From Bacteroidetes bacterium HGW-Bacteroidetes-8 (GTDB lineage Bacteria; Bacteroidota; Bacteroidia; Bacteroidales; UBA932): a stretch of DNA of 64,000 nt. Location: positions 238,938 to 302,937 of the forward strand of contig PHCZ01000006.1 in NCBI GenBank assembly GCA_002840895.1, written 5' to 3'. A program made the position numbers and the translations under genes. Shown here in pieces: positions 17,058 to 25,320 of the stretch. The notes under the pieces were generated by a model. That model saw only the letters and a program-made list of their open reading frames with translations. It ran no database searches and had not been told where the DNA came from. Position 1 is the stretch's first letter, and every line of letters begins with the position of its first letter.

Positions 17058-17828
17058 CTATTCCTCCCTCTCCCTGTAACACATTTTCAAAACCATTGCA
17101 GCATACCTCTCTCCAAGAAGCAGTTGACTCTCTCTGTCAAAATGGGGGTCTTTTTCATTTGAGACTGTATTTGTCCCCTCTGCAGATATACAGGCAGAAT
17201 TTGATATCACTTCGGATACTCTATTGATAACCGGATTGAAATTTGTTGCATAAGGCAACCACCAGGGAGCAATCTCTCCGGCAATAAATGGAACGTCTCC
17301 GCTCCCAATATCCTCTCTAAGATCCTTAACAAAAGCAGATAGTTTGGTTAAGTAGTCTCCCGGCTCCTCACTGTTTCCCTCTCCCTGATGCCAGATTATT
17401 GCGACAAGCCTGCCCATCTTAAGGGCGGCTTTTGTCCTGATTACGGCCTGAGAGTAGTAATTTTTTTCCGGATTCTCCTTGGACCACTCCTCTATTGTGG
17501 AGCCCCCTCTTGCATTTACAACAAGAAGAATCTTACGACCTATCTTTTCGTGGAGTGTTTTTCCAAAACTATATGCAGGAGAGAGCTGCTGCATAGCAAG
17601 ATCTTTTCTTATTGTGGAGTATTTATTAAACGGATTTGATGCAGGCTCCGGGCAGTTATCCAAATTAAGCAGATATACACCCGGGACAGTAGAGTAGTCA
17701 CTCTCGAGAAGTACTCCTCTTCCTGCCATATTGGATTGCCCAATAAGCAGAAAAACATCGTATTCAGTTTGAGAGTAAGCATTCCAGGCGAATATAGCGA
17801 GTAGTGCTGTAAGGAGATATCTTTTCAT
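17058..17828 (-). CDS. secreted SASA-domain carbohydrate esterase (sialate O-acetylesterase-like)
   Basis: The 256-aa SGNH-like hydrolase has a signal peptide (about 1-19) and the SASA motifs GQS32NMAG, W-H147-Q-G-E150 and D227-P-H229. This gives a complete Ser-Asp-His triad. The family removes acetyl groups from sialic acid or other glycans (CE6-like). Within this locus the likely task is deacetylation of the polysaccharide or its fragments in the periplasm, since no sialidase or sialate pathway gene is present. It lies 7 nt downstream of the unknown TIM-barrel gene. Confidence 0.85.
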   Translation of the reverse strand: MKRYLLTALLAIFAWNAYSQTEYDVFLLIGQSNMAGRGVLLESDYSTVPGVYLLNLDNCPEPASNPFNKYSTIRKDLAMQQLSPAYSFGKTLHEKIGRKILLVVNARGGSTIEEWSKENPEKNYYSQAVIRTKAALKMGRLVAIIWHQGEGNSEEPGDYLTKLSAFVKDLREDIGSGDVPFIAGEIAPWWLPYATNFNPVINRVSEVISNSACISAEGTNTVSNEKDPHFDRESQLLLGERYAAMVLKMCYREREE

Positions 17829-17835
17829 ATTTTTT

Positions 17836-18873
17836 CTATTTTGACTCCCACATTATTTCGAGGCCTCCAAATTCAAAAATATCTATTCCTCGGAAAGAGT
17901 TGAATTTTTTTGCTTCGGCCAGTACGTATTTAAGAGAGGTGATGAGATTATCCCAACCTTGTGGCTGGAAAGATGTGAGAGGGCCATCGTCACCAAGGGT
18001 ATTAAGACTTGTCTTAACGGCAACACTCACAGATTTTGGGTACTGAGAAGCAGCTGTCAATACAGGTGTTGCCATCTCTATAACCCTTTTTGCCTGGTAG
18101 TTATATGCCATAACCACTACCTGGTCACAGTGTTGCAAGAACTGTTGTGCACCACCCCAGGAGAGTAACCCTGTGTCATAACGGGACTGAAAGAAAAAGC
18201 CTAAAGCTTGATTAAGAGTTAGTGATCCCATCTCTTTTTTTGCGAGAGCCATAACCTCAACTGTACGTTTAAGCAGCAGGTCATTATCTCCGCCAATACC
18301 GTAACTCTCCTGCCAGGCAAGGGTGAGCCCCTCGGGGCGGCGGGTTGAGTTGATCTTTAGAATATGAGGCTCCAGATCTGCCGAGATGCCGTCAAACTTT
18401 TGGGTTGCATCTACAGAGTTATTGAACTCATTTATCCACTCCAGATTTTCTTTAATTGGCTCATCACTAACGTATAGCTTAAGATTACTAAGGCTTAGAG
18501 CGTGAATTGTGATCCCGTTTTCGTGAGCAAGCTTATTGAATGTCAAGTACCAGCTTTTAGGAATATATAGAGATGAAGAGGGTTTGTCGTAGGCGATATA
18601 GACATCTGTAAAACCAAGCATTACAAGTTTTGCAACCAGATCCTGAGGGTTATCTATATATTTTTTGACTGTTCGGGTTGCATATACATAGACGCTCGAT
18701 CTAAAGATAGACTCTTCACCTGTTCCAATAGCATTTTTAAAATCTGTCGCTCTTGAACGCATCACAGAGGTAACTCCCGGAACCTGAACCTCTTTTGAGC
18801 AGGATTGTGCAATCATAATTTGCGGGATAATGGTTAGCAATCCCAATATAAGTGCTTTTATTTTATAGCTCAT
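17836..18873 (-). CDS. secreted GH18-like TIM-barrel protein of unrecognised family
   Basis: I do not recognise an exact family. The 345-aa protein has a signal peptide (cleavage near A22) and two segments resembling GH18 active-site strands. D161-G-I-S-A-D166-L-E168 compares with DGxDxDxE, and QVVVM255-A-Y257-N compares with the MxYD strand. GH18 shares clan GH-K with GH20, and two GH20 genes are in this operon. Its start overlaps the upstream GH20 gene by 4 nt (18870-18873), suggesting coupled translation and shared function. A retaining endo-hexosaminidase is the best guess. The missing acid at position 164 and the short length argue for caution. Confidence 0.55.
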   Translation of the reverse strand: MSYKIKALILGLLTIIPQIMIAQSCSKEVQVPGVTSVMRSRATDFKNAIGTGEESIFRSSVYVYATRTVKKYIDNPQDLVAKLVMLGFTDVYIAYDKPSSSLYIPKSWYLTFNKLAHENGITIHALSLSNLKLYVSDEPIKENLEWINEFNNSVDATQKFDGISADLEPHILKINSTRRPEGLTLAWQESYGIGGDNDLLLKRTVEVMALAKKEMGSLTLNQALGFFFQSRYDTGLLSWGGAQQFLQHCDQVVVMAYNYQAKRVIEMATPVLTAASQYPKSVSVAVKTSLNTLGDDGPLTSFQPQGWDNLITSLKYVLAEAKKFNSFRGIDIFEFGGLEIMWESK

Positions 18874-20444
18874 TTTTTTGTAAGATTTTGTAATGTTTGG
18901 TAGATCTTAAATAACTTCTCTGTCCTCAGCCCATTTATCTCAACTAACTCCTGATGGTAGAGAAATCCTTTGTTAAGTGAGATGAATCTTTTATTGATAC
19001 TCTTTGCCTCTTTAACCAGTGGCTCCAATCGTTTAATAAATTGTGGAGCAGCCTCTCTGCTAAACTTGTCGGATTCATACTCATTTTCAACCTCCTTAAA
19101 CATAAGATACTGCACCCGAATATCAAACATCAGTTTGAAGTGATCAAACTCCTTTAGATTGGTTTTTGGTTTTAAGCTATATAGTTTGGATTGTATCTTT
19201 CTGGTATCTGCAAGAATCTCCGACACCCCTTTTTTGTTGAGATCTTCTCCTCTTACAATCACCTCTTGCGGTGCAGTTAATATCTCCCAAAGTGCTCTCC
19301 CCTCATTTTCGGTCAACCCGAATCTCTCCACGGCATATTTTATCACAAACTGCTGCGAGTTAACAGCTCCTTCTGTTTTTAGAGCCTCTCCGTAACAGGC
19401 AACAATTATCCGAAATCCCGAGAGTGGGTATACGTATCTGATAGGATACATCTGAATCACCTCCCAGTTGGTGTCGTATAAAAATCCATAGGTGCCACCA
19501 TTTGACCAGGATGTCATTACAATCCCCTCGTAGTTTTTCTCTCTGCAATATGGTATGAAAATCTCCTGATTTCTAAAGTGCTTGTTCCATTGTGTTAAAT
19601 AGAGATTATCGGGATGGCTTCTTATGGATGGAGATCCCCAAAAGGTAACCCCCGCCCGGTAGAGTTTTTCTATATCTCCGAAATGGTCATTTTTCCACCC
19701 ATAGTTCCAGTCGACAAAGATTGCGTTCTTTGGAAGTTCCGATACCGCCTCCGGGTATTTTAATATAACATCTGCCCAGAGTATAGGCTGTTTGCCAAGA
19801 TCACTAACTATTTTGCACATTGCCTTAACATAGTCTACAAATAGCTTCGATTTTCCAACCTCTGCTGCTTTTTGTGCACAAAGTTTACAAGAGCCTAGCA
19901 GATATGTCTCATCCCCACCGATATGAAAATATTTTGAGGGGTGTTTTGATGCTACCTCTTTGAAAATCTCCGAGAAAATCTCTATACACTCCTCTTCCTT
20001 CATTGGACAGACCTGGGATACCTCCTTTTTATCCTCTTTTATATGGGCATACCTGTCGTGTGAGAGGATATACTCTGCGTGTCCAAAACAGTTCTGCAAG
20101 GGGATGACATCTATTCCAATGGTGCTGCAATAATTAATAAAGGAGTCTACCTCCTCTTCGCTGTATGCATACTTGTTAGACAGAGTTGCGTGGTTTTTGA
20201 ACGGGAATGTTGCCTCCCACTCCATAATTATTGTGTTAATTCCAAACTCCGAGAGCTCCTTTGCAAACGATTTAAGTGCAGGCATAGTCATAATCTGGCA
20301 TCGGAGATCTATATGGAATCCTTTTACCGGGAATTCAGATTTTCCCGATGAGAAAGCTCTTGTTGTTGCAGAAAAAAAGATGAGTAGACTTAATACAACA
20401 GCAATTTTGGCAATCAAATAGTTAACCGTTTTACCCTTTACCAT
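18870..20444 (-). CDS. GH20-like beta-N-acetylhexosaminidase, atypical
   Basis: The 524-aa protein has an N-terminal hydrophobic segment (about 10-31) and goes straight into the TIM barrel (KGFHIDLRCQIMTMPALKSF). The GH20 catalytic pair is present in FHIGGD178E179. There is no obvious N-terminal GH20b domain, and the C-terminal third is helical and charged, unlike the second GH20 in this operon. It probably releases terminal HexNAc from a specific oligosaccharide. The acceptor range may differ from the classical enzyme at 23725-25308, which would explain two copies in one locus. Confidence 0.8.
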   Translation of the reverse strand: MVKGKTVNYLIAKIAVVLSLLIFFSATTRAFSSGKSEFPVKGFHIDLRCQIMTMPALKSFAKELSEFGINTIIMEWEATFPFKNHATLSNKYAYSEEEVDSFINYCSTIGIDVIPLQNCFGHAEYILSHDRYAHIKEDKKEVSQVCPMKEEECIEIFSEIFKEVASKHPSKYFHIGGDETYLLGSCKLCAQKAAEVGKSKLFVDYVKAMCKIVSDLGKQPILWADVILKYPEAVSELPKNAIFVDWNYGWKNDHFGDIEKLYRAGVTFWGSPSIRSHPDNLYLTQWNKHFRNQEIFIPYCREKNYEGIVMTSWSNGGTYGFLYDTNWEVIQMYPIRYVYPLSGFRIIVACYGEALKTEGAVNSQQFVIKYAVERFGLTENEGRALWEILTAPQEVIVRGEDLNKKGVSEILADTRKIQSKLYSLKPKTNLKEFDHFKLMFDIRVQYLMFKEVENEYESDKFSREAAPQFIKRLEPLVKEAKSINKRFISLNKGFLYHQELVEINGLRTEKLFKIYQTLQNLTKK

Positions 20445-20461
20445 AATAATATGTTTTTTAT

Positions 20462-21223
20462 TTACAGTAGATATTTTGCACTCTCTTTATCGCAATACAA
20501 TGTAGCAAAATTATGCCTTCGCAGTATTGATGCAGGAGACTCTTCAGATATTTCACCATTGACAACAGCGTTAATAGCGTTTGCTTTGGAGGGTGCCGGT
20601 ACAATGCAGAATATCCTTGAGGCGCTTAAAAGCGAAGGAATAGTCATTGTCACTGCGTGTGTAGGTACGTCATCTAATTTTGAGAAAAACCCGTCGTTAA
20701 CCTGTTGATTACGACAGGTTAAATCGAGGGATACAATTTTAACAACCTCCGGGTCAGAAAAAAGAGCAACGTGTGGGTCATTAAAAGCAATATGAGCATT
20801 CTCGCCTATTCCCATAAAGACAATATCTATCGGAGATTTTTTTAACAACAGAGAGTACTCTTTGCAGATCTCTTCCGGGTTATCTCCTAATTCATAAAGA
20901 TAGTTTATTGACTTTAGAGGAATTTTGTCAAAGATCTTCTCCTTCAAGAAATTTCCAAACCCTTGAGGGGAGTTGTGAGGCAGGCCAATATACTCATCCA
21001 TATGGAAGGCGTTAACTCTTTCCCACTCAATGTCTTGTTTCAGAAGAGAGGATAAAAACTCATTTTGAGAGGGGGCCGAGGCAAATACAATTGAGAGCTC
21101 GCTCTTAGTTTTTAACTCCTCCCGAATGTAAAGTGCGGCCTCCTGTGCCGCTATTAAGCCCATCTTCTCTCTTGTCTCAAAGATCTTAATTTGTAGCCTA
21201 TCTTTATTGAATTGTTTTGTCAT
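20462..21223 (-). CDS. nagB: glucosamine-6-phosphate deaminase
   Basis: NagB converts glucosamine-6-phosphate to fructose-6-phosphate and ammonia. The 253-aa protein shows FHMDEYIGL and MGIGENAHIAFNDP, the NagB/6-phosphogluconolactonase-fold signature, and THAVTMTIPSLLSA near the C-terminus. E-N replaces the usual D-G before H-I-A-F, a variation seen among Bacteroidetes paralogues. It lies 11 nt downstream of nagA, so the two probably act consecutively. Confidence 0.9.
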   Translation of the reverse strand: MTKQFNKDRLQIKIFETREKMGLIAAQEAALYIREELKTKSELSIVFASAPSQNEFLSSLLKQDIEWERVNAFHMDEYIGLPHNSPQGFGNFLKEKIFDKIPLKSINYLYELGDNPEEICKEYSLLLKKSPIDIVFMGIGENAHIAFNDPHVALFSDPEVVKIVSLDLTCRNQQVNDGFFSKLDDVPTHAVTMTIPSLLSASRIFCIVPAPSKANAINAVVNGEISEESPASILRRHNFATLYCDKESAKYLL

Positions 21224-21234
21224 TTTGTTTTTGA

Positions 21235-22407
21235 TTAAATAAATTCACCATCAATGATTGTGCTTTGAATCTCTATTTTGTCGTTAAAAATTACAATATC
21301 TGCATCATAACCAACTGCTATCCTGCCTTTTTTATCATCTATACGTGCGATGCGGGCAGGGGTTGAGGTAGCCATCCGGACAGCCTCTTTTAAGGGAACT
21401 CCTCCTATGTCTCTAATGTTTCTAATAAGCAGATCTGCAGTTGCTACGCTTCCTGCAAATGCAGATCTGTCAATAAGTTTAGCCACACCATCTTCAATTA
21501 TAACATTCTGTCCATTTTTTAAACTCCCTAAAATTGACTCTCCGTCAGGCATACCTGCTCCTCGCATAGAATCAGTCACTAGTGCTATGTTTTCTGCCCC
21601 TTTTAACTTATATATTAATTTCATTAATGGTTCGGGTACGTGAATCCCATCTGCAATTATCTCTACACTCATCTCATCTATAAGATACCCTGCCTCTATA
21701 CATCCGGCGTATCTGAAGGCATTTTTGCGGGTAATTCCATTCATACAGGAGTAGAAATGGGTGATATGGGTGAATCCGGCTTTGAAAGCCTCCACAATCT
21801 CTTCATAGATTGCATCGGTGTGAGCAATAGATGGCAGAATTCCAAGCTTGGTGAGAGTGTGTGCAAATTCTATTGAGCCGGGTAGTTCAGGAGCAATGCT
21901 CCATCTAACAATATCTTTGCTTCTCTCTAAAATTGAGTTGTACTCTGCGGGGTTTGGGTTTCGCAGATACTTGGGATCCTGGGCCCCTCTGTGATTATAC
22001 GAGAAATAGGGCCCTTCAAGATGTATCCCTCCGAATTTTGCACCTTTGGTATTTAAGGGGAGGGCTTTTTCGTATGTGTCGAAGAAAGAGTACAACTCCG
22101 AATTGTCTCCGGCAAGAGTTGTCGGGTAAAGCAGTGTTGTCCCGTGTTTTGCGTGCATATTGGCCGCTGTGAGAAATGCTTCCGGTGTAGAGTCCATAAA
22201 GTCGCAGTCGCCTCCTCCGTGAGTATGCAGGTCTATAAACCCTGGAGTTATATAGTTACGGTTTGCATCCACTTCCAAATAACCGCTCACCTCAATATTT
22301 CCCTTTTCAACGGCAGTTATCTTGCCGTTATCTATTAAAACAGTGCCAATCCCCAAATTTTCAAATGGGGTGATTATATTGCCGTTAAATAATTTTAGTC
22401 TGCTCAT
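21235..22407 (-). CDS. nagA: N-acetylglucosamine-6-phosphate deacetylase
   Basis: NagA removes acetate from GlcNAc-6-phosphate. The 390-aa amidohydrolase has the metal motif GFIDLHTHGGGD, HLEGPYFS, IAHTDA, THFYSCMN, and LVTDSMRGAGMPDG carrying the catalytic Asp. The start MSRLKLFNG at 22407 overlaps the transporter stop as ATGA (translational coupling) and is preferred to a longer in-frame start at 22428. GlcNAc kinase, needed to feed this enzyme after MFS import, is not in the window. Confidence 0.94.
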   Translation of the reverse strand: MSRLKLFNGNIITPFENLGIGTVLIDNGKITAVEKGNIEVSGYLEVDANRNYITPGFIDLHTHGGGDCDFMDSTPEAFLTAANMHAKHGTTLLYPTTLAGDNSELYSFFDTYEKALPLNTKGAKFGGIHLEGPYFSYNHRGAQDPKYLRNPNPAEYNSILERSKDIVRWSIAPELPGSIEFAHTLTKLGILPSIAHTDAIYEEIVEAFKAGFTHITHFYSCMNGITRKNAFRYAGCIEAGYLIDEMSVEIIADGIHVPEPLMKLIYKLKGAENIALVTDSMRGAGMPDGESILGSLKNGQNVIIEDGVAKLIDRSAFAGSVATADLLIRNIRDIGGVPLKEAVRMATSTPARIARIDDKKGRIAVGYDADIVIFNDKIEIQSTIIDGEFI

Positions 22408-23717
22408 AGTGCAGGAGATTTTTTCCAATATTCAATTTTGTGCCCTTTGAATGCATAGAAGATAAGATAGAGAAAACAAGGTATCAAAACCCAGTAGGAG
22501 AGTCTCTCTCCATAAGAATCTGCAAAGGCGCCGTAGATAACCGGAAGGAATGCATTTCCACATAGAGCCATTACCAGTAATGAGGAGCCCAGGTTTGTAA
22601 ATTTCCCTAAGTTACGAATTGCAAGCGGCCAGATTCCTGCGTATATAAGAGCATTGGGCATCCCCATAAGAACCAGAAACCAAATTGAGATATCTGTTTT
22701 ATGTGAGAAGAGCTCAATATTACCCGAGATGTAGATAACTCCAAGTGAGAGAATCAGCCCAAGGGAGGTGGCTATCTGCAGGGCACGTTTTTGACTTAAT
22801 ATTTTTGGAATAAGTACTATACCAATAAAGTACCCAACTAAAGTACAAGACATTGTATATGAAGGGAAGACCTTTGCTGCTGTGAGCTCAATGCCCATTG
22901 TCCCTGCATAGTTGATTATTGTATCTATGGATATCACCTGCGCACCAACGTGAAAGAAGATGGCAAGGACACCTAAAATAAGATATGGGTATTTAAATAT
23001 TGAAGATCTTTCTGTGTTGGATCCGTCTGTACTTCTGTTTTGCTCTCGGGTGTTTATCTCCGGAAGAGGAGAGTACCTTATTAGTATACCAAAGATGAGT
23101 AGAAGAGCAGAAAGGAAAGCGTAGGGAACCATTACCCTACCGATTAACTCATCTAAAACGATCTCTCTCTCTGCTCCCATAATAACTCCATCTTTGAGTT
23201 GCTGAAACATCTCTGAGTCACTTGCCTGGAGTATTACCGCAGCAAAAATGAGGGGTGATATTATACCTGCAAATTTATTACAAAGCCCAACGATGCTGAT
23301 TCTTTTTGCTGCACTCTCTATAGGTCCTATAATTGTAACATAGGGGTTAGCTGCTGTTTGGAGAATTGCCAGCCCGGTACCAATACAAAAGAGTCCGAAA
23401 AGAAAGATTCCGTAGGTTCTGGTGTAGGCTGCAGGAACAAAGATTAGTGTTCCCAAAGACATCATTGCAAGACCAATGAGCATCCCTTTTTTGAACCCGA
23501 ATCTGTTTAGAAGTTTAGATGCGGGAATCGCCATCACAAAATATGCTATATAAAAGGCGAATGCAACAAAATATGCCTGTGTGTGAGTAAGTTCACAAGC
23601 TATCTTAAAATAGGGTATTAAAATAGCGTTTACCCAGGATACAAATCCGAAAATAAAGAAGAGGGAGCAGAGTATCACCATTGAGATGATATATGTGGGC
23701 TTTTTAAATATACTCAT
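22404..23717 (-). CDS. sugar MFS transporter, FucP/NagP type
   Basis: The 437-aa major facilitator protein has about 12 helices and motifs of the FucP-like subfamily: FFIFGFVSWVNAILIPYFK, FGFKKGMLIGL, TGLAILQTAANPYVTIIGP. Family members import fucose, GlcNAc or related monosaccharides by proton symport in the inner membrane. Position between GH20 and nagA points to GlcNAc or GalNAc. Confidence 0.88.
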   Translation of the reverse strand: MSIFKKPTYIISMVILCSLFFIFGFVSWVNAILIPYFKIACELTHTQAYFVAFAFYIAYFVMAIPASKLLNRFGFKKGMLIGLAMMSLGTLIFVPAAYTRTYGIFLFGLFCIGTGLAILQTAANPYVTIIGPIESAAKRISIVGLCNKFAGIISPLIFAAVILQASDSEMFQQLKDGVIMGAEREIVLDELIGRVMVPYAFLSALLLIFGILIRYSPLPEINTREQNRSTDGSNTERSSIFKYPYLILGVLAIFFHVGAQVISIDTIINYAGTMGIELTAAKVFPSYTMSCTLVGYFIGIVLIPKILSQKRALQIATSLGLILSLGVIYISGNIELFSHKTDISIWFLVLMGMPNALIYAGIWPLAIRNLGKFTNLGSSLLVMALCGNAFLPVIYGAFADSYGERLSYWVLIPCFLYLIFYAFKGHKIEYWKKSPAL

Positions 23718-23724
23718 TATAGAT

Positions 23725-25308
23725 CTATTTTAAGTAGTCCGGAAAATAGGTAATACCTTGTGAGTCCCAATATCTTTTCAACACATTGAGTGAATTGAGA
23801 AAACGGGCAAAATCTTTGTTCTCGCTTTTTGTCCAGCCAACCTCTGCATAGGCGGCTACTCTTGGAAATACCTGCCTGTATAGGTCAGATACTTTAGGGA
23901 TATACTCGCTCCACATCTGACAACCGGAACCAAGCACGTTTTTTATGTATTTTGGATCCAGCCCTTGTGGAATAGGAGAGAAGTTATATGCCTTCTCTAA
24001 TGGAATTCTGGTGTATGTGTAGTCCAGATATGTATCCCAATGGTTAGAGTTTACAACATCGTACCCCTCTTCAAGTGCCTCTTTAAGAAGAGCGGGCTCT
24101 CCCTTCCAGAAGTGAACGATACTGTTTTTTGAAAGAGTCTGTTCTGAGTTCTCCTCTGCAGACCATTCGTGAATATTTTTACCCAGGATCTCGTTCCATC
24201 CCATCATTCTGTAGCCTTTGCTGTCGAAGAATTTAGACATTCTGTTAACAAAAAAGACCTGAACGTCCGACGGGTTTTTTAGCCCCTCTCTCTTCATCAT
24301 CTCCTTTACCTCTTTACTGGCATTCCACTCATCGTATTTGACTTCGTCTCCACCAATATGGATAATCTTAGAGGGGAAAAGAGCCATAACCTCCGAAATC
24401 ACATCTGTAAGGAAGCCGAACACCTTTTCGTCGGCAACATTGTAGGTAGATTTGAAAATTCCGAAATCTCCCGTCACTTTTATGATATCTCCGCTTGCAG
24501 ATAGCCAAGGATAGGATGCGACCGCTGCTGTTGCGTGTCCGGGCATCTCAATTTCGGGAACAATCATAATATGTCTTTTTGAAGCGTACTCAACCACCTC
24601 TGCAATATCTTTCTGAGTGTAGAATCCTCCGTGAGGGTAGTCGTAATATACTCTTGCACTATCTTTAGGAGCGTATTTGAGCTGTGTCTTCGCTCTCCAG
24701 GCTCCTACAGATGTGAGCAACGGATATTTTTTTATCTCAATTCTCCACCCCTGGTCGTCTGTAAGGTGCCAGTGAAATACGTTCATCTTTAGTAAAGCCA
24801 TCTGATCCAGCATCTTTTTTACTATCTCTTTACCTTTGAAGTGTCTCGACTCATCCAGCATAAAGGCTCTCCAGACAAATGCAGGTGAGTCTGCTATTGT
24901 ACAGGCAGGGATATTATATGAGCCGTCACTGAGGAGTGTTATAAGCTGGCGAAGTGTCTGCATAGCATAGAAACTGCCCGATTTTGAGCCGGCCTCTATC
25001 TTTATTCCCCCCTGCTCTACTATAAGATTGTAGGCACCCTCCTGTAATGCTTTACTCTTTGTGATCTTAACATCACCGGATGTGGAGTTAATAAGATTAA
25101 TGCAGAATTGATTATAAAAGAGCTCTTTAAATATCTCAATTTCTGAGGAGAACTCCTTGTCGTAACTTACAGAGAGGCTGTTTTTGAAGTTAAAAACTCC
25201 GCTCTTTGCAATCAAAGAGTTTGGGTAGGGTGTAATGTTGTACACTGCCTGCGAATAAGCGCCGGAAAAGATAATCAGTGCAGTTAAAAGAGAGATTAGT
25301 TTTCTCAT
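23725..25308 (-). CDS. secreted GH20 beta-N-acetylhexosaminidase
   Basis: The 527-aa enzyme has a signal peptide (about 1-19), a GH20b N-terminal domain (about 20-140) and the catalytic barrel with FHWHLTDDQGWRIEIK (178-193) and HIGGD321E322 (polarising Asp and general acid). Family reaction: removal of terminal beta-linked GlcNAc or GalNAc by substrate-assisted catalysis, most likely in the periplasm. It lies 7 nt upstream of the sugar importer gene, so released HexNAc would be taken up directly. Confidence 0.95.
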   Translation of the reverse strand: MRKLISLLTALIIFSGAYSQAVYNITPYPNSLIAKSGVFNFKNSLSVSYDKEFSSEIEIFKELFYNQFCINLINSTSGDVKITKSKALQEGAYNLIVEQGGIKIEAGSKSGSFYAMQTLRQLITLLSDGSYNIPACTIADSPAFVWRAFMLDESRHFKGKEIVKKMLDQMALLKMNVFHWHLTDDQGWRIEIKKYPLLTSVGAWRAKTQLKYAPKDSARVYYDYPHGGFYTQKDIAEVVEYASKRHIMIVPEIEMPGHATAAVASYPWLSASGDIIKVTGDFGIFKSTYNVADEKVFGFLTDVISEVMALFPSKIIHIGGDEVKYDEWNASKEVKEMMKREGLKNPSDVQVFFVNRMSKFFDSKGYRMMGWNEILGKNIHEWSAEENSEQTLSKNSIVHFWKGEPALLKEALEEGYDVVNSNHWDTYLDYTYTRIPLEKAYNFSPIPQGLDPKYIKNVLGSGCQMWSEYIPKVSDLYRQVFPRVAAYAEVGWTKSENKDFARFLNSLNVLKRYWDSQGITYFPDYLK

Positions 25309-25320
25309 AGTTATTTGCTG

